A stretch of 64,000 bases of DNA from Oscillospiraceae bacterium (GCA_024404875.1 JAKSPK010000006.1:1-64000); one strand, 5' to 3'; numbered from the stretch's first letter, positions 16,210 to 25,152 are shown. The notes: generated from the letters alone by a model not told the origin. Translations and numbers: made by a program.

Positions 16210-17547
16210 ATGGCTTTTCCTGTTGTCGCCGTGGTCGGGCGTCCGAATGTCGGAAAATCGACTTTTTTCAACAAGATCGTCGGCCAGCGGCTCTCGATCG
16301 TAGAGGATACGCCTGGCGTGACGCGTGACCGCATTTATGCCAAAGCGGAATGGTGCGGCCGGAATTTTATGCTCGTTGATACGGGCGGCATCGAGCCGAA
16401 GACCGATGACCATATGCTTGAGCAGATGCGCCGTCAGGCGGAGCTTGCGATCGAGCGTGCTGATGTCATCGTGCTCATCACGGATTTGCGTGCGGGCGTG
16501 ACCGCGAATGATTTGGATGTTGCGAATATGCTGCAAAAATCCGGCAAGCCGATCGTGCTGTGCGTCAACAAATGCGACAGCCCCGGCGATGTGCCGCCGG
16601 AATTCTATGAATTCTACAATCTCGGCCTCGGCGATCCCTACCCGGTTTCGTCCGTTCACGGCAGCGGCACCGGCGATCTGCTGGATGCGGTCTGTGCACT
16701 GCTGCCCGCAGATTCGGATCAGGAAGAGGACGCAGAGCGCATTGCCGTTGCAGTTATCGGTAAGCCGAATGTCGGCAAATCGAGCCTCATCAATCATCTC
16801 GCAGGAGAAGAGCGCAGTATCGTCGCCAATGAAGCCGGTACGACACGCGATGCAATCGACCTGCCTTATGAGAATGAAACCGGAAAATATCTTTTCATCG
16901 ACACGGCGGGTATACGCAAAAAGTCGAAGATCAGCGACAATGTCGAGCATTACAGCGTGCTGCGCGCATTTATGGCGGTCGACCGCGCACAGGTTGCGGT
17001 CATTCTGATTGATGCGACGACCGGCTTTACCGAACAGGACAGCAAGGTCGCAGGCTATGCGCATCAGCAGGGCAAGGGCTGTATCGTCTGCGTGAACAAA
17101 TGGGATCTCGTCGAGAAGGACGGGAAGACGATGCAGGAATTTCAGAAGAAGCTGGAAAATGATTTCAGCTTCATGAGCTATGTGCCGTTCCTGTTCATCA
17201 GCGCAAAAACAGGTCAGCGCGTGACGAAGCTCTTTCCGCTGATCCAGCAGGTTGCGGCGAATAATGCGATGCGCATCACGACGGGCAAACTCAACGATGT
17301 GCTGGCTTATGCAACGGCGCGCGTGCAGCCCCCGACTGATAAGGGCAAGCGGCTGAAGATCTACTATATGACGCAGGCAAGCACACAGCCGCCGACATTC
17401 GTATTCTTCGTCAACCGCGCAGAACTGTTCCATTTCTCTTATCAGCGGTATCTGGAGAATCAGATCCGTGAGACCTTCGGGCTGGAGGGCACGCCGGTGC
17501 GGTTCATTGTCCGCGAGCGCGGCAATGACTCCGGCAGCAAGGGGTAA
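16210..17547 (+). CDS. der: Ribosome assembly GTPase Der (EngA)
   Basis: 445 residues with two GTPase domains in tandem and a C-terminal KH-like domain. P-loops GRPNVGKST (about 8-16) and GKPNVGKSS (about 183-191), switch motifs DTPG/DTGG and DTAG, and specificity motifs NKCD and NKWD are all intact. Der helps late maturation of the 50S subunit. AAAGGAG ribosome site. Continues into a gene four bases downstream, then plsY and gpsA. Confidence 0.97.
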   Translation: MAFPVVAVVGRPNVGKSTFFNKIVGQRLSIVEDTPGVTRDRIYAKAEWCGRNFMLVDTGGIEPKTDDHMLEQMRRQAELAIERADVIVLITDLRAGVTANDLDVANMLQKSGKPIVLCVNKCDSPGDVPPEFYEFYNLGLGDPYPVSSVHGSGTGDLLDAVCALLPADSDQEEDAERIAVAVIGKPNVGKSSLINHLAGEERSIVANEAGTTRDAIDLPYENETGKYLFIDTAGIRKKSKISDNVEHYSVLRAFMAVDRAQVAVILIDATTGFTEQDSKVAGYAHQQGKGCIVCVNKWDLVEKDGKTMQEFQKKLENDFSFMSYVPFLFISAKTGQRVTKLFPLIQQVAANNAMRITTGKLNDVLAYATARVQPPTDKGKRLKIYYMTQASTQPPTFVFFVNRAELFHFSYQRYLENQIRETFGLEGTPVRFIVRERGNDSGSKG

Positions 17548-17551
17548 GCAA

Positions 17552-18283
17552 ATGAAACTATTTTTTACGGCGCTGATGATGATTCTGTGTCTTGCTGCGA
17601 TGTCGCTGAATGTGCAGGCTGCGACGGAAAGCGATGTGTACGCAGCGCTCCGCAATATCGGCGTGCCGGAAAGCTATATCGGGCAGGCTGCCGGTGTACT
17701 GGCAGGCGGCAGATCTGACGGCGCGGGTGTATACCGGGGCGACAGATATTATTCTTACAGCGAGCTGGTCGGATATATTTATGCCAATAGTGAGACGATA
17801 CTCGAATACTGCGGCATCTTCGCAGATGACAGCACTGTGTCGCAGATATCGCCTGCTTCAACTGCTGCAGCCGCTTCAACTGCTGCTGCATCAAGTGTTA
17901 CTGCTTCAACATATGCTCACACAAAGACCGGCACGACAGTTTCGGCGTTGTCAACGGCTTTGACTTCGGCGGCCGCTTCGACATCGACCGAAGCACTGAC
18001 AGTTTCAGATACTGCATCTGCAACATCCGCGGAGCCTGTGAAAGCAACGGATTCCGGATCGCAGACCACAATGACTACGCTGTCAGAAGCATCTGCGACG
18101 ACTGTTTCGTCAGAGATCTCCGCTGCGGAGCTTTCCGTTCCGCCTGCGGAAGCAATGGCAACGGCTGCGGCAGCTTCGTCAGAGATACCTGTTGTTCTGA
18201 TCGGCAGCATTATGATGATTGCGGCGATCGGCGGAATATGCGGGATCGTGTTTCTGATAAAGTCGCAGCGTGGAATAAAATAA
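17552..18283 (+). CDS. Secreted Ser/Thr/Ala-rich protein with C-terminal membrane anchor
   Basis: 243 residues. Signal peptide to about residue 21 (LNVQA/ATES); a small globular part of about 75 residues with a helix-turn pattern (YAALRNIGVPESYIGQAAGVL); about 110 residues dominated by Ser, Thr and Ala, probably an extended wall-spanning stalk; then a hydrophobic anchor (VVLIGSIMMIAAIGGICGIVFLI) and a basic tail. The start at 17552 lies four bases after the der stop and has its ribosome site inside der. Function not recognised; its insertion into the der-plsY order is unusual. Confidence 0.8.
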   Translation: MKLFFTALMMILCLAAMSLNVQAATESDVYAALRNIGVPESYIGQAAGVLAGGRSDGAGVYRGDRYYSYSELVGYIYANSETILEYCGIFADDSTVSQISPASTAAAASTAAASSVTASTYAHTKTGTTVSALSTALTSAAASTSTEALTVSDTASATSAEPVKATDSGSQTTMTTLSEASATTVSSEISAAELSVPPAEAMATAAAASSEIPVVLIGSIMMIAAIGGICGIVFLIKSQRGIK

Positions 18284-18298
18284 CAGGGAGACTGATTT

Positions 18299-18994
18299 AT
18301 GCATAATGCATTGGGGTATATTGTCAGCATTCTGATTGCTGCGGCGATCGGTTATCTGTTCGGCAGCTTCAACGGCGGTATTGTATCCGTCCGGCTCCTG
18401 AAGCATGAGGATATACGAAAATTCGGAAGCGGCAATGCCGGATTGACGAATGTTCTGCGCTGCTTCGGCAAGGCCTGCGGCATCTGCACGCTCATCATTG
18501 ATCTTGGCAAGGGCGCTGCGGCAATGGCACTTGCACAGTTCGTTGGCAGGCAGCTCGCATGGGCGCCGCTTTCTGAGGGAACCGGCGATGTGCATGATTA
18601 CCGCTGGCTCTGCTATGTTGCGGCGATTTTTGCGGTTCTCGGCCATGTGTTTCCGATCTGGCACGGCTTCCGCGGCGGAAAGGGCGTTCTGGTCGGTGTG
18701 AGTGTGTTTCTCGTTATCAATCCGCTGACCTTTGTCATACTGATGGCGGTTTTCGGGCTGGTGCTTGGGTGCTCAAAATATGTATCGCTGGCTTCCTGCA
18801 TCGCAACGCTCTTCGTCATTCCGGTGACAGTCGTTCTGGAGCATTTTGTACGCGGTGCATACTGGAGCGTGTCGCTGATCTATGCGGCGCTGATCGCAGT
18901 GCCGGTCTTTTTAGTCGTATATAGTCATCGTGAGAATATCGAGCGGCTCAAAAACGGCACCGAACGCAGGATCGGCGAGAAGAAAGCGCAGTAA
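18299..18994 (+). CDS. plsY: Glycerol-3-phosphate acyltransferase PlsY
   Basis: 231 residues, integral membrane. It transfers an acyl group from acyl-phosphate to glycerol 3-phosphate, the first step of phospholipid synthesis. The three PlsY motifs are visible: GSFNGGIVSVRLL, GSGNAGLTNVLR and GHVFPIWHGFRGGKGV. Slightly longer than the usual 200 residues because of a loop before the third motif (APLSEGTGDVHDYRW). GGGAG ribosome site; gpsA, which makes its substrate, follows 43 bases on. Confidence 0.95.
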   Translation: MHNALGYIVSILIAAAIGYLFGSFNGGIVSVRLLKHEDIRKFGSGNAGLTNVLRCFGKACGICTLIIDLGKGAAAMALAQFVGRQLAWAPLSEGTGDVHDYRWLCYVAAIFAVLGHVFPIWHGFRGGKGVLVGVSVFLVINPLTFVILMAVFGLVLGCSKYVSLASCIATLFVIPVTVVLEHFVRGAYWSVSLIYAALIAVPVFLVVYSHRENIERLKNGTERRIGEKKAQ

Positions 18995-19037
18995 CCTCCC
19001 GGTCCGGTACGATAATCATACAACAGGAGGAAGCATC

Positions 19038-20036
19038 ATGGCAAGAATTACGGTACTCGGCGGCGGTTTCGGCACAGCGCTGGCGGTCATGCTCTGCACG
19101 ACACAGCAGCATGATGTTACGCTCTGGAGCGCACTGCCTGAGGAGATCGAAGCAATGCGCCGTGACGGTGAACAGAAAGAAAAGCTCCCCGGAGTCAGGA
19201 TTCCGGACAGCCTTGCGCTGACAACGGATCTTTCAGCGATTGACGACAGCGATCTGGTGTTGTTTGCGATTCCTTCAGCCTATGTGCGGAGTACCTGCAA
19301 GCAGGTCGCGCCGCATATCAAGGACGGTACGGTGATCGTCAATGCCGGTAAGGGTATCGAGGAGGGTACCCTCAAGCTGATGAGCACGCTTTTTGCGGAG
19401 GAAATTCCGAACGGCGCATATGTCTGTCTGACCGGTCCGTCCCATGCAGAGGAGGTCGGCAGGAATATTCCGACGACAGTCGTTGCGGCATCCTCCAACC
19501 GCATGGTGGCTTATCTCGTACAGGAGTGGTTCAGCTCGTCAACCTTCCGTGTGTATATCAATGATGATGTGACCGGATGTGAGCTGGGCGGTGCGCTCAA
19601 GAATGTTGTCGCGCTGGCGGCGGGCATATCGGACGGCCTCGGCTTCGGTGACAATACCAAGGCAGCGCTGATGACGCGCGGTCTGCATGAGATCGAGCGA
19701 CTCGGTTCGGCGCTTGGTGCGCGGGCGAATACCTTTGCCGGATTGACTGGCATCGGCGACCTGATCGTGACCTGTACTTCGATGCATTCGCGTAATCGCC
19801 GCGCCGGTATTCTGATCGGACAAGGTACAGATCCGTCAGAGGCGGTGAGGGAGATCGGTACGGTTGAGGGCTATTACAGCTGCCGTGCGGCATATGCCCT
19901 TGCACAGCGCTATGAGATTGATATGCCGATCACGACAGCGCTCTATCAGGTTTTGTTTGAGGATTTCGATGTTAAGGCTGTCGTCAAGGAACTCATGGAT
20001 CGGCCGAAGAAGCATGAGTATGAAAAGCTGACATAA
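19038..20036 (+). CDS. gpsA: Glycerol-3-phosphate dehydrogenase [NAD(P)+]
   Basis: 332 residues. Rossmann loop GGGFGTALA at the start (usually GGGSWGTALA), the conserved GKGIEEGT, the catalytic-lysine region ELGGALKNVVALAAG and the C-terminal GLTGIGDLIVTC. It reduces dihydroxyacetone phosphate to glycerol 3-phosphate for PlsY. The ATG at 19038 has AGGAGG five bases upstream. Confidence 0.96.
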   Translation: MARITVLGGGFGTALAVMLCTTQQHDVTLWSALPEEIEAMRRDGEQKEKLPGVRIPDSLALTTDLSAIDDSDLVLFAIPSAYVRSTCKQVAPHIKDGTVIVNAGKGIEEGTLKLMSTLFAEEIPNGAYVCLTGPSHAEEVGRNIPTTVVAASSNRMVAYLVQEWFSSSTFRVYINDDVTGCELGGALKNVVALAAGISDGLGFGDNTKAALMTRGLHEIERLGSALGARANTFAGLTGIGDLIVTCTSMHSRNRRAGILIGQGTDPSEAVREIGTVEGYYSCRAAYALAQRYEIDMPITTALYQVLFEDFDVKAVVKELMDRPKKHEYEKLT

Positions 20037-20091
20037 TTGAAAGCAGTAACGCACAGAGCTGGTGGAACAGATACAAGAAGATGTGTCTCCA

Positions 20092-20109
20092 AGCCGTCAG
20101 GCGGGCTTT
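20092..20109 (-). repeat. Dispersed two-stem repeat, copy D
   Basis: AAGCCCGCCTGACGGCTT on the minus strand, identical in its 18 bases to copy B. It lies in the gap between the convergent genes gpsA and nadE, and is flanked by a stem (AGATACA with TGTGTCT) and then the shared terminator. Confidence 0.65.
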
Positions 20110-20125
20110 GTGCGGTGGTACCGGA

Positions 20126-20163
20126 AAAGCCCCTGAGCGCTTTTGAAACGCTCAGGGGCTTTG
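20126..20163. terminator. Bidirectional terminator between gpsA and nadE
   Basis: AAAAGCCCCTGAGCG, an eight-base loop, CGCTCAGGGGCTTT: about 13 bp, with A- and T-runs outside so that it works in both directions. Confidence 0.85.
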
Positions 20164-20175
20164 TTATGCGTATAT

Positions 20176-20922
20176 TTACTCTGCCGACGGGTCAAACGGG
20201 AATGCCGGCATCATTTTCAGCTTGAACAGATTCTGCTTATGCTTTCGGTCAATGCGATCCTTAATCTCCGGGGCAGGCTCGATGCCCTCTCGGATGTAGC
20301 GGTCAAGTTCTGCATAGGTGAAGCCGAGATTATCTTCATCGGTCTTGCCGCAGAGACCGTCAGAGGGCGGCTTTTCAACCAGACGCTCCGGCAGTCCGAG
20401 TGCGCGGCCGAGTGCCTTTACCTCAGTTGCAGTGAAATTCGAGAGCGGTGAGAAATCGCCGACGCTGTCACCCCAGCGTGTTGAATAGCCAACCCAGTCC
20501 TCGGAGAGATTACAGGTATTAGCGACTCTGCCGCCGACGCTTTGCGAAATGGTGTAGAGCGTTGTCATGCGGATGCGGGGCGGGAGATTGACGACTGCCT
20601 GTCCGGAGAGCGGCGTCACGGCTGCGACAGCGCGTTCTACGGCATCGGCCGCTTCGCCGATATTGATTGTGACATTGAGGATGCCGAGATGCTTGCAGAG
20701 AAGCTTCGAATCGTCGATATCCGGCTGTTCACCGCGGGGCATCATAACGCCGATGACGCGATGGACACCGAGAGCGCGGCAGAGGATCGCGGCACAGACG
20801 GAGCTGTCTTTGCCGCCGGAGATGCCGAGTACGGCAGGGCAGCCGTCGCCGTTTTCCGCGAACCAGTCCTGGATCCAGCGGCAGCAGTCCTCAATCGCGT
20901 GGTCTGCGTTGAAATGATACAT
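20176..20922 (-). CDS. nadE: Ammonia-dependent NAD+ synthetase
   Basis: 248 residues, the short ammonia-using form without a glutaminase domain. It amidates nicotinic acid adenine dinucleotide to NAD+. Visible signatures: the PP-loop LGISGGKDSSV near residue 35, the STRWGDSVGDFSPL loop, and EKPPSDGLCGKTDEDNLGF. The ATG at 20922 is chosen because of an AGAAAGGA ribosome site; longer frames have none. A promoter and a perfect inverted repeat lie just upstream. Confidence 0.95.
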   Translation of the reverse strand: MYHFNADHAIEDCCRWIQDWFAENGDGCPAVLGISGGKDSSVCAAILCRALGVHRVIGVMMPRGEQPDIDDSKLLCKHLGILNVTINIGEAADAVERAVAAVTPLSGQAVVNLPPRIRMTTLYTISQSVGGRVANTCNLSEDWVGYSTRWGDSVGDFSPLSNFTATEVKALGRALGLPERLVEKPPSDGLCGKTDEDNLGFTYAELDRYIREGIEPAPEIKDRIDRKHKQNLFKLKMMPAFPFDPSAE

Positions 20923-20951
20923 AGGGATCATCCTTTCTGCTGTGAGTTCAT

Positions 20952-21023
20952 GTATTGATGCCGCAGGGCTTTGCGCGGCTGCATCAATACCTATATCATA
21001 ACGCAAAACGGTGAAAAATGCAA
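20952..21023 (-). promoter_or_regulatory. nadE promoter with inverted repeat at the transcription start
   Basis: Minus strand TTGCAT (21018-21023), a 17-base spacer, TATGAT (20995-21000). Directly downstream, at about +1, is GTATTGATGC with its perfect complement (20952-20961 and 20981-20990, 19 bases apart). It may be the operator of an NAD-responsive repressor or an RNA hairpin in the leader. Confidence 0.65.
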
Positions 21024-21061
21024 GCCTTTCTTGAAAATATCACGTAATAATAGCGGAACGG

Positions 21062-21514
21062 TCAGCTTCTGCTGCGTTCCTTGTGTCCGCCCGCATAGTA
21101 GAGCATGAGCTGCTCATCCGGCTGCTCCTCGCCGCTGACCGTGACCAGAACGCCGTCCTCACACCAGCTGACGCGCCAGTTGCCTGCGCCCATATTCTTG
21201 CCGTCATTCGCCAGCGTGAAGTATTGCTCGGCGATTTTGCTCCCGTCCTGTTCCAGAACAACGCGGCCGTTCTGCGAGCCGAACGGCCAGTCCGGACTGC
21301 CGACTGCAATGAGCCGGACACAGTATGCGCCGTTCGTCTGCGTATCGACGGTCACAGGTCTTTTGTCGTAAATTGTCAGGCCGATGAAAAGGAGTGTGAT
21401 GATGCCTACGGCCGCGGCCGCAGTCATGATGCAGCCGAGCAGAATGCGGACGCAGCAGCTGCCGTCATAGGGCGCTGCCGGTGTTTCTGCCGAATGCTGC
21501 GGTTCCTGTGTCAT
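21062..21514 (-). CDS. Anchored extracytoplasmic protein, DUF5412-like
   Basis: 150 residues: short cytoplasmic tail, one membrane segment (about residues 22-47), then about 100 residues outside with beta-strand character, ending WRVSWCEDGVLVTVSG. The pattern resembles DUF5412 proteins of Firmicutes, but the match is by eye only. Last gene of the probable seven-gene minus operon that begins at 25016. Confidence 0.65.
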   Translation of the reverse strand: MTQEPQHSAETPAAPYDGSCCVRILLGCIMTAAAAVGIITLLFIGLTIYDKRPVTVDTQTNGAYCVRLIAVGSPDWPFGSQNGRVVLEQDGSKIAEQYFTLANDGKNMGAGNWRVSWCEDGVLVTVSGEEQPDEQLMLYYAGGHKERSRS

Positions 21515-21525
21515 GTGCTGCCTCC

Positions 21526-21858
21526 TTACGGATCCAGCCGGTGAACGATGCCGGCTGCAAGTTCATATGCATATGCGAAAAGGAAGAATCCTGCGGAAAA
21601 TGTAAGCAGGATAATGCCGATGCTTTCGAATATCGCTTTCCCTCTTGCGCCCTGCGGCAGTTTTGTGATATAATAGAGCAGCAGAGCGCATGCGGCAACC
21701 GCTGCGAGTGCTGCAAGCAGCCCGCCGATGAGCGAAAACGGGTATGCATACGGATGCCGCCTGACCGGAAACGAAAATACATAGATGAAAATGCAGTTCA
21801 GTCCGGCAGCGCCCGACAGTCCGAGCACGCCTGCCGCAAGATATGCCCGCGCTTTCAT
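21526..21858 (-). CDS. Small membrane protein, unknown
   Basis: 110 residues with three hydrophobic segments (about 5-27, 42-66, 78-100). No motif recognised. Its first codons overlap the end of the DUF2809 gene by four bases, which indicates translational coupling. Confidence 0.65.
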   Translation of the reverse strand: MKARAYLAAGVLGLSGAAGLNCIFIYVFSFPVRRHPYAYPFSLIGGLLAALAAVAACALLLYYITKLPQGARGKAIFESIGIILLTFSAGFFLFAYAYELAAGIVHRLDP

Positions 21859-22259
21859 TTCGCCTTTTTCCGGAGCAGATGCTCGCAGAGATAACAGGGG
21901 AGTATTCCGATCGCATAGCTGAGCAGGTCATAATTGGAATAGCCCGTGCCGATGCAGATGCGGAGGAATCTGTTTGTAATGTGGAATTTGTCGCAGAAGC
22001 CCCAAAGCTGCAAGAATTCCACGCCGAATGCAAAGAGCAGCAGTCCGATCGGCAGGCTAAGACCATAGCGCGGCTTCTCCGGCAGGACAGTGCGCCAGAG
22101 TGTATAGAGCAGGATGACGACCAGAACATCGCCGATGTAATCGCGTATCCAGCCGTGCGCGAACAGTCCGATCAGTATCTCAGTGCCAAACAGCAGCCCG
22201 AATGCTGCGCCCATGCAGAGCCGGATCTTCTGATTGTTGGGATGAGTCATTTGTGTCAT
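21855..22259 (-). CDS. DUF2809 membrane protein
   Basis: 134 residues, four hydrophobic segments, with the pattern typical of DUF2809/YjgA-type small membrane proteins: a first helix with GTEILIGLFAHGWIRDYIGD, then VEFLQLW and a conserved YSNYDLLSYAIGI. Function unknown. Overlaps both neighbours by four bases. Confidence 0.75.
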   Translation of the reverse strand: MTQMTHPNNQKIRLCMGAAFGLLFGTEILIGLFAHGWIRDYIGDVLVVILLYTLWRTVLPEKPRYGLSLPIGLLLFAFGVEFLQLWGFCDKFHITNRFLRICIGTGYSNYDLLSYAIGILPCYLCEHLLRKKAK

Positions 22260-22699
22260 GATGGTTCCTCCGTGGGTTTGGATTGCAGATTGACCATAGA
22301 AAATTTCTGCGCCAGCAGGACTGCCAGCAGCAGGAGTATAAGTGCGCCCGGAAGATAGAGCAAAAACAGTCCGCTCATATCACCGATATTCGGTCCGCCG
22401 AATTCACGGACATATGCCGGATTGATGTACGCAAAGACCGCGTTGTATCCGCCGTGCCGGATCATCAGAAAGGCAGTCAGAGGATAGGTCAGGAGCGCCG
22501 TGATGCTGCGCAGCCGTCTGCGGCCGCATACCGGATGCCGCAGGAGCAGGACAGCGATCGGAACGGCAATCACTGCCGCCGCAATGCTGAGTCCGATCTT
22601 GCCGCCGAATGCGACGGCGCTTTGCAGGACTGCCGCCGCGCCCGCGAGGATCCCGCAGAGCAGATCCGTGCCCGTGCGGGCAAAGCCACGCGCGTTCAT
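22256..22699 (-). CDS. Small membrane protein, unknown
   Basis: 147 residues with about four hydrophobic segments and a soluble loop (VFAYINPAYVREFGGPNIGDM). No family recognised. Four-base overlaps at both ends tie it to the DUF4173 gene and the DUF2809 gene. Confidence 0.65.
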   Translation of the reverse strand: MNARGFARTGTDLLCGILAGAAAVLQSAVAFGGKIGLSIAAAVIAVPIAVLLLRHPVCGRRRLRSITALLTYPLTAFLMIRHGGYNAVFAYINPAYVREFGGPNIGDMSGLFLLYLPGALILLLLAVLLAQKFSMVNLQSKPTEEPS

Positions 22700-24264
22700 G
22701 ATGCCCTCCTGAGCAGCAGTCCGTGGCCGGTATCGGTATGGAGCTGCTGGAGCAGCATTTGCGCCGACAGATTGCTGCTGCGGCCATTTATCGTGCGGAT
22801 TTCTTGCTCACGCTCTTGTGCGCATTTGAGGACATAATCCAGCTGTCCCGCTGCTTCCAGCGTTTCAGGGTGTCGGAGCATGGCGACATAGGCATCTTCT
22901 GAGAGCGCACATAGACTTGCGGCATCGAGCTGTTCCAGTGTGCCCGCTTCATAACGAGCGATGTTGTACTCCGCGATCCGCGCATCGGGATGCGCGAAGC
23001 AGAGTCCGGCGAGCATGGCCGCCGCAGCGGATGCAAGGATGACTGCTGCCGGGATATTCCGGATGAACTGCTTCAGCAGAAGAACGGCAAAAAACAGTGC
23101 CAGCAGGAGCATGAACCATGATGCGATCACACGATTCTGCGTCAGGCCGTAGGCGCCGATATAGATTGCCATTTTTGCGAGCGCAGCCGCGATGATGAAC
23201 AGTGTGACGATGCAGAAGAATGCGGAATAGAAGGTCAGCACGGCCGAACGCTTTTCGCTGCTGCGCTTCGTCAGGAGATTCATAACCAGCAGCAGGATGA
23301 AATTGATGACAGCCACCGCGCACAGCTCGAAGAAGCCGCTTCGCGCCGATTCTGCCAAGGTCATGCCTACGGGAGGCCGTCCTGAAAATGCCGAGATATA
23401 ATAATTGATCTGCGAGGCGATGAACAACAGATAAAGCAGGCAGACCGGTGTAACTCCGGCGCAGACCGCAAGCAGCGGGATTTGCCGCGCACCGGCGAGC
23501 TTTGCTTCATAATATGCATCGTCATGTGCCTGTCGGGCTCTGCGCTGAGATGCGCTGTAAAGCACGGCGAAGAAAAACAGGCCGAACGGAATGCTCATAA
23601 AAAACTGTATGAAGATCGAAACGGCGTTGCCGCTTAAATGTGAGAGCAGATCAATAAAGATACGCTCTACACCGGCATCGGCACTCGCCAGCAGCGCCGC
23701 AATCACAACGGTCAGAGGAATCATCAGCAGAAGGCCAAGCAGCGCCGTTCTGACAGCACCTGCCGTGCGGGAACGCTTTCCCGATTCGGAAAGACTCTGC
23801 GCGCCGGCGGAATAATAAAACATCGGATCGCTCAGGAGCGATTCTCCGAGATCGAACGGGAAATACTGCGTGACGGCGGGCAGACCGCCGCAGACGCTGT
23901 GAACGCGCCAGATCATTGCGGGGATCAGGAATGCCGCACAGAGTCCGTGCAGCAGCGGCGATGCTGTTAACGGAAATGACAGGGCGAAGATGCAGATGAT
24001 GAGACTGAGTATGCGGTGCATGCGCTGCGGACGGCTGCCGGTTTTGCGGATATAGATGCTGCCCGCCAGATGCATCAGCAGAAACAGCACAGTTGTATGC
24101 AGGCCGTCTGCATAGAACAGGACATAACGGACAAACAGGAAACCCGCAGGCAGCATGAGCCACGCGAAGATTCGGTCATAGCTTTGCAGAATCCATTTTG
24201 GTCTCGTGACCGGCTGCGGAAAGGAATAACTATTTTGCGAATAGGGCTGTATCATGTCATACAC
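22696..24264 (-). CDS. DUF4173 polytopic membrane protein
   Basis: 522 residues, about eleven hydrophobic segments, then a soluble C-terminal tail of about 100 residues. The segments SESGKRSRTAGAV, SARSGFFELCAVAVINF and IGAYGLTQNR are characteristic of the DUF4153/DUF4173 family. Function unknown; such genes often lie next to small HTH regulators, as here. ATG at 24264 with a GGAG ribosome site. Confidence 0.8.
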   Translation of the reverse strand: MYDMIQPYSQNSYSFPQPVTRPKWILQSYDRIFAWLMLPAGFLFVRYVLFYADGLHTTVLFLLMHLAGSIYIRKTGSRPQRMHRILSLIICIFALSFPLTASPLLHGLCAAFLIPAMIWRVHSVCGGLPAVTQYFPFDLGESLLSDPMFYYSAGAQSLSESGKRSRTAGAVRTALLGLLLMIPLTVVIAALLASADAGVERIFIDLLSHLSGNAVSIFIQFFMSIPFGLFFFAVLYSASQRRARQAHDDAYYEAKLAGARQIPLLAVCAGVTPVCLLYLLFIASQINYYISAFSGRPPVGMTLAESARSGFFELCAVAVINFILLLVMNLLTKRSSEKRSAVLTFYSAFFCIVTLFIIAAALAKMAIYIGAYGLTQNRVIASWFMLLLALFFAVLLLKQFIRNIPAAVILASAAAAMLAGLCFAHPDARIAEYNIARYEAGTLEQLDAASLCALSEDAYVAMLRHPETLEAAGQLDYVLKCAQEREQEIRTINGRSSNLSAQMLLQQLHTDTGHGLLLRRAS

Positions 24265-24339
24265 TCCTTCAGATATATTTTGACGGCAATGCTTTGATCT
24301 GTTTCAGATGTTTACAGGTGATTGCCGAGGCTGCTGCGG

Positions 24340-24549
24340 TTATTCGTCTTTCACATATTCCAGCACATCGCCGGGCTGACAGTTCAGCTCGCGGCAAATC
24401 GCCTCCAGTGTCGAAAAACGGACAGCCTTCGCTTTGTTGTTTTTCAATATTGACAGATTGGCCGGTGTGATGTCCACGCGTTCGGCAAGCTCTCCGGCGG
24501 AGATCTTGCGCTTTGCCATCATGACATCGAGATTGACAACGATCGGCAT
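24340..24549 (-). CDS. Small Cro/C1-type HTH regulator (YozG-like)
   Basis: 69 residues: MPIVVNLDVMMAKRKISAGE, recognition helix TPANLSILKNNKA, and the tail CQPGDVLEYVKDE, the pattern of Bacillus YozG-type regulators. The ATG at 24549 follows GAAAGGAG. It lies 14 bases after a DUF2975 gene, the same pairing as yoaS-yozG in Bacillus. It probably regulates the operon from the promoter region 25049-25100. Confidence 0.9.
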   Translation of the reverse strand: MPIVVNLDVMMAKRKISAGELAERVDITPANLSILKNNKAKAVRFSTLEAICRELNCQPGDVLEYVKDE

Positions 24550-24563
24550 TTTCTCCGCTCCTT

Positions 24564-25016
24564 TCAGATTGTATAATCGTTTTCTTCGCGCAGTGCAACG
24601 GCTGCTTCCAGCATATTCTTCATAACGCGCAGCAGCAGCCCTGCAAATGCCGCGATGAATGCGACAAAGAATGCAAGAAAACGCCAGTAGCAAAGCACCA
24701 GCCAGATCAGCGCCACGCCGAAGCAGCACCAGGCGATCCGGCGGAAGCAGACGGTGTTTTCCGTCACAAAGATCTGTTGCTTCGCAAAGCGATTCAGCAG
24801 TGAATGCAGCTGCCAGAGCGCGATCAGCGCGAGAATCGCACTCAGATACAGCGCGATATTCAGCACAATATGGATCGGCGCTTCGTCGGAGACCGCATCA
24901 TACCATTCCGTGATGACCGGGATGCAGAACAGCGATGCGATGCCGAGCGCGAATGCCGCGATCGTCAGACAGCGTGAGAGAAACAACGATTTTTCGGAAG
25001 TCCATTTCGGGTTCAT
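24564..25016 (-). CDS. DUF2975 membrane protein (YoaS-like)
   Basis: 150 residues with four hydrophobic segments; the middle contains FAKQQIFVTENTVCFRRIAWC, the DUF2975 hallmark. Start taken at the ATG at 25016, ten bases after AAGGAG; a GTG nine bases earlier is too close to that site. First gene of the operon running down to 21062; may act as a membrane partner of the HTH protein. Confidence 0.85.
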   Translation of the reverse strand: MNPKWTSEKSLFLSRCLTIAAFALGIASLFCIPVITEWYDAVSDEAPIHIVLNIALYLSAILALIALWQLHSLLNRFAKQQIFVTENTVCFRRIAWCCFGVALIWLVLCYWRFLAFFVAFIAAFAGLLLRVMKNMLEAAVALREENDYTI

Positions 25017-25048
25017 TTTCAGCACACTCCTTCTTGCTTTCTGGATTT

Positions 25049-25100
25049 AGTATAGCACGGATTTTTTCGTTTGTCAATAGTTTTTTATCGAAAAACGATA
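25049..25100 (-). promoter_or_regulatory. Promoter of the DUF2975 operon with upstream palindrome
   Basis: Minus strand TTGACA (25072-25077), a 17-base spacer, TATACT (25049-25054). Eight bases upstream is TATCG-AAAAA-CGATA (25086-25100), a palindrome set between this promoter and the divergent DUF2752 gene; a candidate site for the HTH protein. Confidence 0.65.
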
Positions 25101-25152
25101 TATTTTTTTCGAAGATCAAGATATACGCCTCGGAGAGGAGCTCGTTTGAAAC

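Noticed and set aside
16430..16450. Sixth copy of the dispersed two-stem repeat inside der
   Set aside because: GCCGTCAGGCGGAGCTT resembles the core but lacks pairing flanks and is fully explained as coding sequence (RRQAELA).
16165..17655. 496-codon open frame antisense to der
   Set aside because: Covers the well-recognised Der GTPase on the other strand and has no recognisable product.
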